Position numbers and translations under genes: made by a program
The notes under the pieces: model-generated
The model's database searches: none
Told to the model about the DNA's origin: nothing
What the model saw: only the letters and a program-made list of their open reading frames with translations
In this document: piece after piece, positions 42,181 to 52,304 of the stretch
Position numbering within the stretch: position 1 is the first letter of the stretch
How the letters are laid out: every line of letters begins with the position of its first letter
NCBI GenBank assembly: GCA_013284265.1
Contig: JABTBR010000015.1
Span: forward strand, 59,404 to 123,403
DNA: 64,000 nucleotides
Source of the DNA: Oxalobacteraceae bacterium
GTDB taxonomy: Bacteria > Pseudomonadota > Gammaproteobacteria > Burkholderiales > Burkholderiaceae_D
Direction: 5' to 3'

Positions 42181-42284
42181 AAAACCCACGGCGTAACCCT
42201 GGGGTCTGACCCCAGGGTCCGGGGAGGGGCTGCGCCCCGCCTGTCCCTGTGGGACAGGCCCCCGGCTCTTTGCCGTAGGTTTTA
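42181..42284 (+). repeat. palindromic repeat copy D with a replaced, longer centre
   Basis: The outer arms (AAAACCCACGGCG, GCCGTAGGTTTT) and the left GGGGTCTGACCC are as in the other copies. The usual CGGGTCAGACCCC half is replaced by about 45 bp that contains two further hairpins, GGGGCTGCGCCCC and CCTGTCCC-TGT-GGGACAGG. Confidence 0.88.
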
Positions 42285-42328
42285 GTCAAGGCGCCGGCCC
42301 CTAGGCTAAGTAGATACCAAGGCGCCAG

Positions 42329-43022
42329 TCAGCGCGCGAAGTAGAGTTCGTGCAGCTGTTCGAGGCTGACCTCCGCCGCCGGTTGGGACAGGACCACTTT
42401 CCCACCCTGCATCAGGTAGACATGGTCGGCCACACCCACCGCGCGCGCGGTATTCTGCTCGACCAGCACGATGGTGCGGCCTTCGCCCTTGAGGCGGGCG
42501 AGCACCTCGAACAGCTCGTTGACCAGCAGCGGCGACAGTCCCAGCGACGGTTCATCGACGATCAGCAGGCGCGGATTGGACATCAGCCCGCGCGCCATCG
42601 CCAGCATCTGGGCCTCGCCGCCGGACAGCGAACCTGCCAGCTGGCGGCGCCGTTCGCGCAGGCGCGGGAACATGGCGTAGGCCGCCTCCAGCCGCTCCGG
42701 CATATGCGCCCGATGGCTGGGATGGTAGGCGCCCATGATCAGGTTCTCTTCCACGCTCATGTCGCGGAACACCATGCGGCCCTCCGGCACCATGGCGATG
42801 CCAACGTCGGCCATCTTCCAGGTGGGGCGGCCGTCGAGGCGCTGGCCATCGACGGCGATGCTGCCCGCGCCCAGCGGCAGCAGGCCCATGATGGCGCGCA
42901 GCAGCGTGGTCTTGCCGGCGCCATTGGGGCCGATGATGGTGGTCAGCTGGCCGGCGCCGGCCTTGAGCGACACGTCCCACAGCACATTGATGGCGCCATA
43001 GCCGGCGCGCACGCCGTTCAGT

Positions 43023-43030
<8 letters not shown>
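42329..43030 (-). CDS. livF: branched-chain-type ABC transporter ATPase, LivF-like
   Basis: 233 residues. Walker A GPNGAGKTT, signature LSGGEAQMLAMARGLM, Walker B LLIVDEPSLGLSP and switch His region (VEQNTARAVG) are all intact. Typical LivF sequence FRDMSVEENLIMGAY follows the Q-loop. It is the second ATPase of the LivKHMGF-type importer and the last gene of the operon; its start overlaps livG by 8 bp. The substrate may be a carboxylic or aromatic acid rather than an amino acid, given the acyl-CoA genes in the operon. Confidence 0.93.
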
Positions 43031-43728
<698 letters not shown>

Positions 43729-43736
<8 letters not shown>

Positions 43737-44721
43737 GGGGCGCGCCTCCCGGTTTTTTCAGCAGCGGCAGCAGGCCGGAGGGACTGAAGATGATCATGCC
43801 CACCAGCAGGGCGCCCAGCACCAGCTGGTGGCCGGTGGGGATCAGCGCCTTGAAGATCAGCTGGTCGGCCAGGAACACCGCCAGGGCACCGAGCACCGGG
43901 CCGGCCAGGGTGCGGTAGCCGCCGAAGATGGCGGCGACAATGGGCAGCGACACCCAGGCGGTGCTGAAGGCGTAGTCCGGCTCCAGGTAGTTGATGTAGT
44001 GGGCGTTGAAGGCGCCAACCACGCCGGTCATGAAGGCCGACACCATCAGCATCGCGCCCTTGAGCAGGGTGCTGTTGACGCCGACGACGCGGGTGGCGTC
44101 TTCGCTGCCGTGCATGGCGCGCAGGGCCAGGCCGTAATGGCTGGCGCGGATCCGATGGTAGGCCAGCGCGAACAGCAGCACGATGGTGAGGATGATCAGG
44201 TAGGCGCCGGTCTTGCTGTTCATCTGGCCGGACCATTGCGGCAGCATGGGGATATTGGCGATGCCGCCGGCGCCGTTGGTCACCGAGGTCCATTCATTGG
44301 CGATGATGCGGAAGATGTGGGCGAAGGCCAGGATCGCCAACGCGAAATAGGCGCCGCGCAGGCGCAGCACCGGCAGCATCAGGACGGAGGCGAGCAGCGC
44401 GCCCGCGCCGCCCAGCACCAGCGCGGGCAGCACCGGCAGGCCGTAGCGGGTGGTGGCGATGGCCGCCACATAGGCGCCCACGCCGAAGAAGGCGTTGTGG
44501 CCGAAGCTGACCATGCCGCCCAGATTGCCCAGCAAGGCCCAGGCCAGCGCCACGCCGCCCAGCACCAGCGAGGCGACGATCAGGCTCATGACGTAAGGGT
44601 TGGTATCGAGTAGCAGCGGCACGGCCAGGTATGCGAGTGCCAGGCCGAGCCCGGCCAGTACACGCTGACGGCTGAAGATGCCGGGCCGGCGCGCGAAGGC
44701 GACGGTGGGAGCGGTACTCAT
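43729..44721 (-). CDS. livM: branched-chain-type ABC transporter permease, LivM-like
   Basis: 330 residues from ATG 44721, with GGAGG 6 bp upstream; the longer frame to 44838 is rejected. About nine membrane spans are visible, with GGMVSFGHNAFFGVGAYVAA and LRAMHGSEDATRVVGVNSTL typical of LivM and the cytoplasmic EAA-like coupling loop. It forms the translocation pore with LivH. Confidence 0.93.
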
Positions 44722-44815
44722 GCTTGCCTCCGCGCAGTTGCGCATCGCTGCCTGCGTGGCGTTGAGCATACTGTCCGGCGCGGATCGGCGGCAGCGCGGC
44801 AGTGTCCTGGACCGT

Positions 44816-45688
44816 TCATCCGCGCCTCGCGCTGGCACCCAGCAGGCCGTTGGGGAGCACGAACAGCACCAGCAGGAACAGGCCCATGCCGGCCAGGTCC
44901 TGCAGCGCCGAACTGGCCAGGGTGACGGTCATGGCCTCGGCCACGCCCAGCAGCACGGCGCCCAGCAGCACGCCGGGTATCGAGCCTATGCCGGCCAGCA
45001 CGGTGATGATGAAGGCCTTGATGGTCAGCGCGCCGCCATAGACGGGCTGGATCACGCCGTAGCTGTACAGCGCCACGCCGGCAAAGGCGGCCAGCATGCC
45101 GGCCACGACGAAGGACAGCAGTTCGGTGCGGGCAGGGGCGATGCCCATCAGGGCGGCGGCGTCGCGGTTGCTGGCGACGGCGCGCAGGGCGCGGCCCTGC
45201 CAGCTGCGCGCCAGCCACCACCACAGCGCGGCCATCAGCAGCAGGCTGACGCCGAAGAAGATGATTTCGCTGCGCATGCTGTAGAACGGTCCCATGACGA
45301 AGGCTTCCTGCAGCCAGCTGGAGCTGGTCGAGCGCACATCGGCCTTCCAGACCAGCAGGATCAGGTTGGTGAGGATGACGCCGATGCCGAAGGTCAGGAT
45401 CAGGGAATTGATTTCGCGGTCGTGGCGGATGCGGCTGACGATGCCGTACACGCCGGCCGAGCTCAGGCTGACCAGCACCAGCGCGACCGGAATGGCCGCC
45501 ACCGGCGACCAGCCCAGGCCCGCCTCGACCGTGTAGGCGATGTAGGCGGCCAGCAGCACCAGCTCGCCGTGGGCGAGGTTGATCACGCGCATGGTGCCGA
45601 ACACCAGCGCGAGGCCGAGCGCGATCAGGGCGTAGGAGCCGCCCTGCAGCAGGCCGGAGTAGAGGGCTTGAAGCAGCAGTTCAGTCAT
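44816..45688 (-). CDS. livH: branched-chain-type ABC transporter permease, LivH-like
   Basis: 290 residues and about eight membrane spans. The opening LLLQALYSGLLQGGSYALIA, FGTMRVINLAHGELVLLAAY and RAVASNRDAAALMGIAPART are LivH hallmarks. The gap to livM is 94 bp, and the gap from livK is 50 bp. It forms the permease with LivM. Confidence 0.93.
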   Translation of the reverse strand: MTELLLQALYSGLLQGGSYALIALGLALVFGTMRVINLAHGELVLLAAYIAYTVEAGLGWSPVAAIPVALVLVSLSSAGVYGIVSRIRHDREINSLILTFGIGVILTNLILLVWKADVRSTSSSWLQEAFVMGPFYSMRSEIIFFGVSLLLMAALWWWLARSWQGRALRAVASNRDAAALMGIAPARTELLSFVVAGMLAAFAGVALYSYGVIQPVYGGALTIKAFIITVLAGIGSIPGVLLGAVLLGVAEAMTVTLASSALQDLAGMGLFLLVLFVLPNGLLGASARRG

Positions 45689-45738
45689 GGCGTGAGCCTG
45701 CGCTCAGTCATCGATCACGGCGGCGTCGCGCTGAGCGC

Positions 45739-46929
45739 TTACCAAGGCACGCCCGGGTAGACAATCTTGCCGGTGGCCTGTGCCTTGGGCCAGACGATGA
45801 CGATCTTCTTGTCCTGGTGCTGGCCCATGCGGTGGATGAAGTTGGGATTGTCGCCGTTGGCGGAAAACTGCACGCGCCCGATCAGCGTATCGCGGTCGGT
45901 CTTGCGCATCTCGTCGGCCACGCCGCCTTTCTTGATGCTGCCCTTGTCGGCCGCGCGCGCGATCGCCTCGAACAGCAGCATGCCCTGCACATAGCCGAAC
46001 TGGCCGAGGTAGTCGGCGTCCTTCTTGTACAGTTCGCGGTAGGTGTCGGCGAAGGTCTTGCCGTCGGCAGTTTCAAACGTGGCGGGGAAGGGCAGCAGGG
46101 CGGTGCCGTACACATTGGGCATCAGGTCGGGGAATTCGGCGGCCATCTTCGGCGTGGCCAGCGACCACGCGCCTATCATGGCCTTGACCTGCGGCTTGAG
46201 CACGCGCGCGGCGCGCAAGATGCCGACGTAGTCGTTTTCGTAGCCGACCATCAGGATCACCTCCGATTTGTCCTGCAGCTTGATCTTGTTGACGATGGGC
46301 TTGAAGTCGGTGATGGCCGGGTCGAAGGAGTGGCCGATGGCCGTGACGCCTTTCCCGGCGAGGTGCTTGAGCACATTGGCGGCCAGGTCGGCCGGCGCTT
46401 CCTTGGTGGAGAAAATGATGGACACGGATTTGGCGCCCAGGTCGGCGATCAGCCCCTGGATGGCTTTCTCGTAGCCGGCCGTGTTATTGATGCGGAAAAA
46501 ATTCTTGCGGCCGCTGCTGACCAGGCTGTCGTCGACGCCGCCCGAGGTCATGTAGACCAGATTGAGCTTGTTGGCCGCGTCGGAGGCGGGCGAGATATTG
46601 TTGGAGCCGTAGCCGCCGGTGATCGCGACCACGCCCTGGCTGGCCAGTTTTTCGACGGCGGCGATCGCCTTGGCCGGCGTGGATTCGTCGTCGATGGTGA
46701 TCAGCTTGATCTTGTGCTTGCCGTTGCTCCGGTTGAAAACCTCGGCCGCGACAACCACGCCCTCCTGCATGCCGCTGCCCACCCGGGCCAGCGCACCGGT
46801 CAGCGGGAGTTCGGCGCCGACCAGGAATTCCTCGGCGCTGGCGGGGCCGCAGACGGCGGTCAATACGGCCAATGCGGCCGCTGCGGCGGCCCGGCGGTGA
46901 AGGGGAGCTTGCATCTTGGGTGCGTGCAT
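45739..46929 (-). CDS. livK: branched-chain-type ABC transporter substrate-binding protein, LivK-like
   Basis: 396 residues (ATG 46914 is also possible) with a long Ala-rich signal peptide ending GPASA. The type-I binding-protein fold shows VGAELPLTGALARVGSGMQE, VEKLASQGVVAITGGYGSNN and FRINNTAGYEKAIQGLIADL. The ligand pocket cannot be read precisely from sequence. Co-transcription with an acyl-CoA ligase and dehydrogenase suggests an aromatic, branched or short-chain acid as ligand. Confidence 0.9.
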   Translation of the reverse strand: MHAPKMQAPLHRRAAAAAALAVLTAVCGPASAEEFLVGAELPLTGALARVGSGMQEGVVVAAEVFNRSNGKHKIKLITIDDESTPAKAIAAVEKLASQGVVAITGGYGSNNISPASDAANKLNLVYMTSGGVDDSLVSSGRKNFFRINNTAGYEKAIQGLIADLGAKSVSIIFSTKEAPADLAANVLKHLAGKGVTAIGHSFDPAITDFKPIVNKIKLQDKSEVILMVGYENDYVGILRAARVLKPQVKAMIGAWSLATPKMAAEFPDLMPNVYGTALLPFPATFETADGKTFADTYRELYKKDADYLGQFGYVQGMLLFEAIARAADKGSIKKGGVADEMRKTDRDTLIGRVQFSANGDNPNFIHRMGQHQDKKIVIVWPKAQATGKIVYPGVPW

Positions 46930-47010
46930 GAGTCGGTCTCCTGTATGGATGGCGGTCGTGCCGCCTTCCTGTTATGTGCGGCGCCACGCGCCGCTTCGGT
47001 CCGTCCGTTA

Positions 47011-48579
47011 CTACTTCCGCACCGGCCCGGTGGCGAGCAGGCCCTGTGCCAGCTCGCGTAGCTGGCCCTTGAGGATTTTACCCGTCGCGGCCGCCGGCAG
47101 CGCGTCCATCACCACGATCTGGGACGGACATTTGTAAGGCGCCAACTCGCCGGCCAGCCAGGCGTGCAGCGCTTCAAGCGCTATTGTATGGCGTGGATCG
47201 ATTTCCACAAAGGCCACCACCTCTTCATTGCCATCTTCCAGGCTGCGCCCGACCACGGCGGACTGGGTCACGGCCGGGTGGGCGTTGAGCACGGTCTCCA
47301 CTTCCAGCGGATAGATATTGAAGCCGGAACGGATGATCAGCTCCTTGCTGCGGCCATCGATGAACAGGGCGCCGCCGGCGTCGCGGTGAGCCATGTCGCC
47401 GGTGTTGAACCAGCCGCCGGGACGCATCACCGCCTCGGTCAGTTCGGGCGCGCGGTAGTAGCCCAGCATGACGTTGGGGCCGCGCACCCACAGTTCGCCG
47501 ATGGCGCCTTCTGCCACATCGTGGCCGTCGACGTCGACGATGCGCGCCTGCACGCCGGGGATCACCGGGCCGACCGAGGTATCGTTGCGCGGCACGTCCA
47601 GGCGGGTCTGACTGATGGTGGGCGAGGTTTCGGTCAGGCCGTAGCCATTGTGCAGCGGCAGGCCGAGCAGGGTTTCCACCCGCGTTTTCAGGCTGGGCGT
47701 CAGCGGCGAGCCGCCCGCATAGGCGAAGCGCAACGAGTTGGGCAGCGAGTTCGGCCCAAGCGCCCCTTCGCCCACGTGCTCCAGCAGGCGCGCATACATG
47801 GCCGGCACGCCCTGGACGATGGTCAGGCCCTGTTTGCGCAGGCTGTACAGCAGCTGCTCGGGCACGAAGCGCGCCGCCAGATACAGGCAGGCGCCGGAAT
47901 ACAGGGTGCCGAGCATGACCGAGGCCAGGCCGTAGACATGGCTGATCGGCAGCACGCCATAGGCCCGGTCGCTCGGCACCAGGCCGCGTAGGGTGCTCGA
48001 GACGATGGCGATGAACATCAGGTTGCGGTGGCTGAGCATGACGCCCTTGGGCTGGCCGGTGGTGCCGGTGGTGTAGACCAGCGCGGCGACCTGGCGCGCG
48101 CCGTCGGTGTAGACGGTGGCCGGCTCGCAGTCCTCGTTGAGCGCTTCGACCAGCCATTCGCCGCCGTGCCAACTGGCCGGCTGGGCGCCGCGGCGCAGAC
48201 CGTGGGCGGCCGCGTCGGGCGAGTCGGCCGAGGTGTAGATGACGCGGCGCGCGCCGCTGTGGCTGGCGATCTGGTCGACTTCGCGCGCCGACAGGCGGGC
48301 GTTGACGTGGACGATCCAGGCATCGGCGTCGGCGGCGGCAAAGCTGAGCACCACCTGGGCCGGGCAGTTCTCGCCGACCAGCATCAGGCGGTCGCCGGGA
48401 CGGATGTCGAGGGCGCGCAGCAGGGCGGTGGTGCTGTCGACCGCGGCGGCCAGTTCGGCGTAGCTCCAGTGGCGCTGGCCGTCGTGCAGCGCGTGGGCCT
48501 GGGGCGCGCTGGCGCCCCAGCGGCGCGGGATGGCGCCGATGCGGCGGGGCAGGCTGGCCAGCAGCGCGTCGGTGGCCAT
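47011..48579 (-). CDS. class-I adenylate-forming acyl-CoA ligase
   Basis: 522 residues. The AMP-binding motifs are YTTGTTGQPKGVMLSH, GYGLTETSP, FNTGDMAH, DGRSKELIIRSGFNIYPLEV and the catalytic Lys in AATGKILKGQL. It activates a carboxylic acid to its CoA thioester via an acyl-adenylate. The length is typical of medium-chain, benzoate or cyclohexanecarboxylate-type ligases. It starts one base after the acyl-CoA dehydrogenase stop and lies directly upstream of livK, so uptake, activation and first oxidation of one substrate seem linked. Confidence 0.9.
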   Translation of the reverse strand: MATDALLASLPRRIGAIPRRWGASAPQAHALHDGQRHWSYAELAAAVDSTTALLRALDIRPGDRLMLVGENCPAQVVLSFAAADADAWIVHVNARLSAREVDQIASHSGARRVIYTSADSPDAAAHGLRRGAQPASWHGGEWLVEALNEDCEPATVYTDGARQVAALVYTTGTTGQPKGVMLSHRNLMFIAIVSSTLRGLVPSDRAYGVLPISHVYGLASVMLGTLYSGACLYLAARFVPEQLLYSLRKQGLTIVQGVPAMYARLLEHVGEGALGPNSLPNSLRFAYAGGSPLTPSLKTRVETLLGLPLHNGYGLTETSPTISQTRLDVPRNDTSVGPVIPGVQARIVDVDGHDVAEGAIGELWVRGPNVMLGYYRAPELTEAVMRPGGWFNTGDMAHRDAGGALFIDGRSKELIIRSGFNIYPLEVETVLNAHPAVTQSAVVGRSLEDGNEEVVAFVEIDPRHTIALEALHAWLAGELAPYKCPSQIVVMDALPAAATGKILKGQLRELAQGLLATGPVRK

Positions 48580-48580
48580 G

Positions 48581-49735
48581 TCAGGCCTGCGCCGCTTTGA
48601 TCATATTGCGGGCGATGACGAGCTGCTGGATCTGCGAGGTGCCCTCGTAGATGCGGAACAGGCGCACGTCGCGGTAGAAGCGCTCGGCCGCGTATTCCGA
48701 CACATAGCCGGCGCCGCCGTGGATCTGCACCGAGCGGTCGGCCACGCGGCCGCACATCTCGGAGGCGAACAGCTTGCAGCAGGAGGCTTCGGTGGAGATG
48801 TCCTCGCCATTGTCGCGCCGGCGCGCCGCATCGAGCACCATGCAGCGGGCGGCGTAGATTTCGGTCTTGCTGTCGGCCAGCATGGCCTGGATCAGCTGGA
48901 ATTCGGCGATCGGCTGGCCGAACTGCTGGCGCTCCATCGCATAGCGCAGCGCGTCGGCCAGCATGCGTTCGGCCGCGCCCACGCAGACGGCGGCAATATG
49001 CAGGCGGCCCTTGTCGAGCACCTTCATCGCGGTCTTGAAGCCCATGCCTTCCTTGCCGCCGATGATGGCGCTGGCCGGCACGCGGCAGTTTTCAAAGATC
49101 ACGTCGCAGGTGTGGGCGCCGCGCTGGCCCATCTTCTTGTCGGTCTTGCCCAGCGCGATGCCGGGCGTGCCGCGCTCGACGATGAAGGCCGAGACGCCGC
49201 TCGCGCCTTTTTTGGCCGGGTCGGTGCGCGCCATCACGGTAAACACGCTGGCCTCGGGCGCGTTGGTGATGAAGCGCTTGGTGCCGCTGATGAGGTAATG
49301 GTCGCCGTCGCGCACGGCCGCCGTTTGCAGCGAGCCGGCGTCCGAGCCGGCGCCCGGCTCGGTCAGGGCGAAGGCGCCGATGATCTCGCCCGAGGCCATG
49401 CGCGGCAGATAGTGCTGCTTTTGCGCCTCGGTGCCGTCGAGCAGGATGCCTTGCGAGCCGATGCCGTTGTTGGTGCCGATCAGTGAACGGAAGGCGGGCG
49501 AGGTACGGGCGATCTCGAAGGCCACCATCACTTCCTCTTCCATGCTCAGTTCCAGGCCGCCGTACTGCTCCGGCACGGACAGGCCGAACAGGCCCAGTGC
49601 GCGCATCTGCGCCACCACGGCGGGCGGAATCGTGTCGGTCTCGGCCACTTCCTGTTCGTGCGGCACCAGCACCTCGCGGACAAAGCGGCGCACACTGTCT
49701 AGGAGTAGGGTCAGCGTTTCTTGATCTCGTATCAT
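48581..49735 (-). CDS. acyl-CoA dehydrogenase
   Basis: 384 residues from ATG 49735 (MIRDQETLTLLLDSVRRFVR); the frame is open upstream, without a good start. Flavoenzyme motifs include ALTEPGAGSDAGSLQTAAVR, YLISGTKRFITNAPEASVFT, the substrate-side DKGRLHIAA and the C-terminal catalytic segment RLFRIYEGTSQIQQLVIARN with Glu at the IYEGT site. It introduces a 2,3-double bond into an acyl-CoA, passing electrons to ETF. It is first in the seven-gene operon with the ligase and livKHMGF. Confidence 0.94.
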   Translation of the reverse strand: MIRDQETLTLLLDSVRRFVREVLVPHEQEVAETDTIPPAVVAQMRALGLFGLSVPEQYGGLELSMEEEVMVAFEIARTSPAFRSLIGTNNGIGSQGILLDGTEAQKQHYLPRMASGEIIGAFALTEPGAGSDAGSLQTAAVRDGDHYLISGTKRFITNAPEASVFTVMARTDPAKKGASGVSAFIVERGTPGIALGKTDKKMGQRGAHTCDVIFENCRVPASAIIGGKEGMGFKTAMKVLDKGRLHIAAVCVGAAERMLADALRYAMERQQFGQPIAEFQLIQAMLADSKTEIYAARCMVLDAARRRDNGEDISTEASCCKLFASEMCGRVADRSVQIHGGAGYVSEYAAERFYRDVRLFRIYEGTSQIQQLVIARNMIKAAQA

Positions 49736-49922
49736 GACGGTTCCGTGAGGGTGGCGGCGCTCGGGCGCGCGATGGCGGGCGGGGCGCCGTCCTTGCGTCG
49801 GAACCGTCCCCCGGGCGCGCGCAAAGACGCTCGCAAAGAGCAAGCAAGTTTGCCTACCGGGGGGAATGTTGTCAATGGGATTATGGAACGACCGTTCGCT
49901 TCGGCGTGTCCGGCGCACCGGC

Positions 49923-50255
49923 TCAGGCGCGGATATCGATCAGGGAACCGAGGCGCTCGTCCTCGGCCTTGATCAGCTGGGCGCTCAGGTCGAACTGGGC
50001 CCGGTAGACCAGCTGGCTGCTGATTTCCTTGGGCAGGTCGGTGCCGGCGGCGGCCACCGGATTGGCGCCGGACAGGGCGCGGCCCTGGATCGACAGGGTC
50101 ACGCCGCTGCCGGCCGGCGCCGCTTCCTGGAAGCTGGCCTGCTGCGGCGTAAAGCCCTGCGTGCTGGTATTGGCCACATTGTGCGCGCTGACATCGAGTG
50201 CGCGCTGGGTGGCGCTGAGTGCCGAGACGCCGGTACTGAGGGCTGCAAATCCCAT
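49923..50255 (-). CDS. short flagellar basal-body-rod-like protein
   Basis: 110 residues from ATG 50255, preceded by AAGGGAAA. The N-terminal ALSTGVSALSATQRALDVSA-HNVANTSTQGF is the flagellar rod/hook N-terminal motif. The C-terminal ISSQLVYRAQFDLSAQLIKA-EDERLGSLIDIRA resembles the matching C-terminal helix. FlgB, FlgC and FlgF/G are longer or have a larger central domain, and no other flagellar gene is nearby. It may be a stand-alone rod-like protein. The role is unknown. Confidence 0.75.
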   Translation of the reverse strand: MGFAALSTGVSALSATQRALDVSAHNVANTSTQGFTPQQASFQEAAPAGSGVTLSIQGRALSGANPVAAAGTDLPKEISSQLVYRAQFDLSAQLIKAEDERLGSLIDIRA

Positions 50256-50445
50256 GGTGTAATTTCCCTTAGGCAAGAAACCATAGTGTACACCCAGCTC
50301 GGGCCGGATGCACGCCGCTGATGAAAAAACAGGCAATTTGTCTTGCTTTGGGGGTATATCTTGACACTATGTACATCCTGAGTAACCATCGACGCATCAC
50401 CGGCAGCTGCGGGACCCGCCCCGTTCCCGGTACCGCCGCCAGAAG

Positions 50446-51381
50446 ATGACATTCATGTTTGCCCAACGCCGTACAAGAACCTGGCCCCGCCTGCGCCTGT
50501 TGCACCCGAGCTTGCTGCTATGCGCGGCGCTGGCTGGCTGGCCCTGCCTGGTCCACGCCTCGACCATCTATATGCCGCGCGGCGAAAGCGTCGAGGATGA
50601 GCGCGGCGACTTCGCCTTCGAACTGCTGAATCTGGCCCTGAAGAAGTCCGGCGCCGATCTGCAGGTCAAGCCGACCGAAACGCGCATGCCGCAAAGCCGC
50701 GCGATCGTCGAACTGGCCGCCGGCAACGGCCGGGTGCATATCGTGGCGACGATGACTTCGCGCCAGCGCGAGCGGCAGTTGCTGCCGATCCGCATTCCGC
50801 TGACGCGCGGCCTGATCGGCTGGCGGATCGCGCTGCTGCGCGCCGAGCAGCGCGATTTGCTGCGGGACGTGCGGCTGCTGTCCGACCTGAAGCACTTCAG
50901 CGTGGCCCAGGGCCATGACTGGCCGGACATGGACATCTTGCACCATAACGGCCTGAACGCGTATCCGGTGGCGAACTACGATGGCCTGTTTGGCATGCTC
51001 AAGGCCGGCCGGATCGACTGGCTGCCGCGCTCGGCCAACGAAATCTGGGGCGAGGCGGCGCGCCATCCGACGCTGGCGATCGATCCCTATCTGGTGCTGC
51101 ATTACCCGGCCGCCGACTATTTTTTCGTCAACCGCAACAATGCCGCGCTGGCCGAACAGGTAAGGCGCGGGCTGGAACTGGCGCTGGCCGACGGCTCCTA
51201 CGAGCAGTTGTTCCTGCTCCATTACGGCGCGCTGATACGGCGCGCCAATTTCGACCAGCGCCGCGTGATAGAGCTGAGCAATCCGCTGCTGACGCGGGAA
51301 ACCCCGCTGGCGCGCAAGGAACTGTGGTTCACCCTCAATGACCTGAAGCGCTATCGCCAGCCCGACAAAATATCGGACTAG
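50446..51381 (+). CDS. periplasmic solute-binding-like protein (SBP_bac_3 type)
   Basis: 311 residues (ATG 50455 is an alternative start). A signal peptide (LLHPSLLLCAALAGWPCLVHA) precedes a two-lobed binding fold with ELLNLALKKSGADLQVKPTE, GWRIALLRAEQRDLLRDVRL, GLFGMLKAGRIDWLPRSANE and VRRGLELALADGSYEQLFL. No cognate permease is adjacent in this family. Such orphan binding-like proteins are numerous in Oxalobacteraceae and may act in sensing. The ABC genes that follow are of exporter type and probably unrelated. Confidence 0.8.
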   Translation: MTFMFAQRRTRTWPRLRLLHPSLLLCAALAGWPCLVHASTIYMPRGESVEDERGDFAFELLNLALKKSGADLQVKPTETRMPQSRAIVELAAGNGRVHIVATMTSRQRERQLLPIRIPLTRGLIGWRIALLRAEQRDLLRDVRLLSDLKHFSVAQGHDWPDMDILHHNGLNAYPVANYDGLFGMLKAGRIDWLPRSANEIWGEAARHPTLAIDPYLVLHYPAADYFFVNRNNAALAEQVRRGLELALADGSYEQLFLLHYGALIRRANFDQRRVIELSNPLLTRETPLARKELWFTLNDLKRYRQPDKISD

Positions 51382-51434
51382 CGGCCGCGCCCTGTAGTTT
51401 CCCCCCATCCCCTGACATACCGGAGTGCCTGCTG

Positions 51435-52304
51435 ATGCTTGAGATACGCAATGTCGTCAAAACCTATGGAAAAAATGTGCGTGCGGTCGACGATGTGTCG
51501 CTGCGGCTCACGCCCGGCGTGGTCGGCCTGATCGGCCACAATGGCGCCGGCAAGACGACCTTGATGCAGATGGTGGCCACGCTGACGCGTCCCAGCAGCG
51601 GGCAGATCCTGTTCGAGGGCGTCGACATCGCGAAGAAACCGGACGCGATCCGGAGCCGGCTCGGCTATCTGCCGCAGGACTTCGGCGTCTATCCGAACCT
51701 GACGGCGCTCGAATTCCTGCAGTATTTTGCCGCCCTCAAGGGCGTGCGCGATCCGGCCCGGCTGCGCCGGGTGCTGGAAATGGTGAACCTGCATGAACAG
51801 GCGGGGCGCTATGCGGCCGGCTTTTCGGGCGGCATGCTGCGCCGGCTGGGCATTGCGCAGGCGCTGATCAACGATCCCGACATCCTCATCGTCGACGAGC
51901 CCACGGCCGGACTGGACCCGGAGGAGCGCCTGCGCTTTCGCCATCTGCTGGCGGAGATCGGCTTTCGCAAACTGGTGATCGTGTCCACCCATATCGTGTC
52001 CGACATCGAGAACATGGCCGGGCAGCTGGCCATCATGCGCCAGGGCCGGCTGGTGGCCTTCGACACGCCGGAGACGCTGGTGCGGCAAGGCCGCGGCCAG
52101 GTGTGGTCGGCCACGGTGGACGCGGCCGAATATGAACTGCTGCGCGCCAAGGTCAATGTGCTGCAGGCGCAGCGCCAGCAGCATGGCATCAGCCTGCGCA
52201 TCGCCCATCCGAGCCAGCCCTGCGCCGGCGCGGTGGCGGCCGAGCCCAGCCTGGAAGAGGCGCTGATGGCGCAGCGCTATGCCACCCAGGAGATCGCGGC
52301 GTGA
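51435..52304 (+). CDS. ABC transporter ATP-binding protein (exporter type)
   Basis: 289 residues. Walker A GHNGAGKTT, Q-loop GYLPQDFGVYPNLTALEFLQ, signature FSGGMLRRLGIAQALI and Walker B ILIVDEPTAGLDPEERLRFR are intact; a C-terminal accessory part of about 70 residues follows. It resembles ATPases of ABC-2-type exporters. It overlaps the permease gene by 4 bp. The substrate is unknown. Confidence 0.92.
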   Translation: MLEIRNVVKTYGKNVRAVDDVSLRLTPGVVGLIGHNGAGKTTLMQMVATLTRPSSGQILFEGVDIAKKPDAIRSRLGYLPQDFGVYPNLTALEFLQYFAALKGVRDPARLRRVLEMVNLHEQAGRYAAGFSGGMLRRLGIAQALINDPDILIVDEPTAGLDPEERLRFRHLLAEIGFRKLVIVSTHIVSDIENMAGQLAIMRQGRLVAFDTPETLVRQGRGQVWSATVDAAEYELLRAKVNVLQAQRQQHGISLRIAHPSQPCAGAVAAEPSLEEALMAQRYATQEIAA

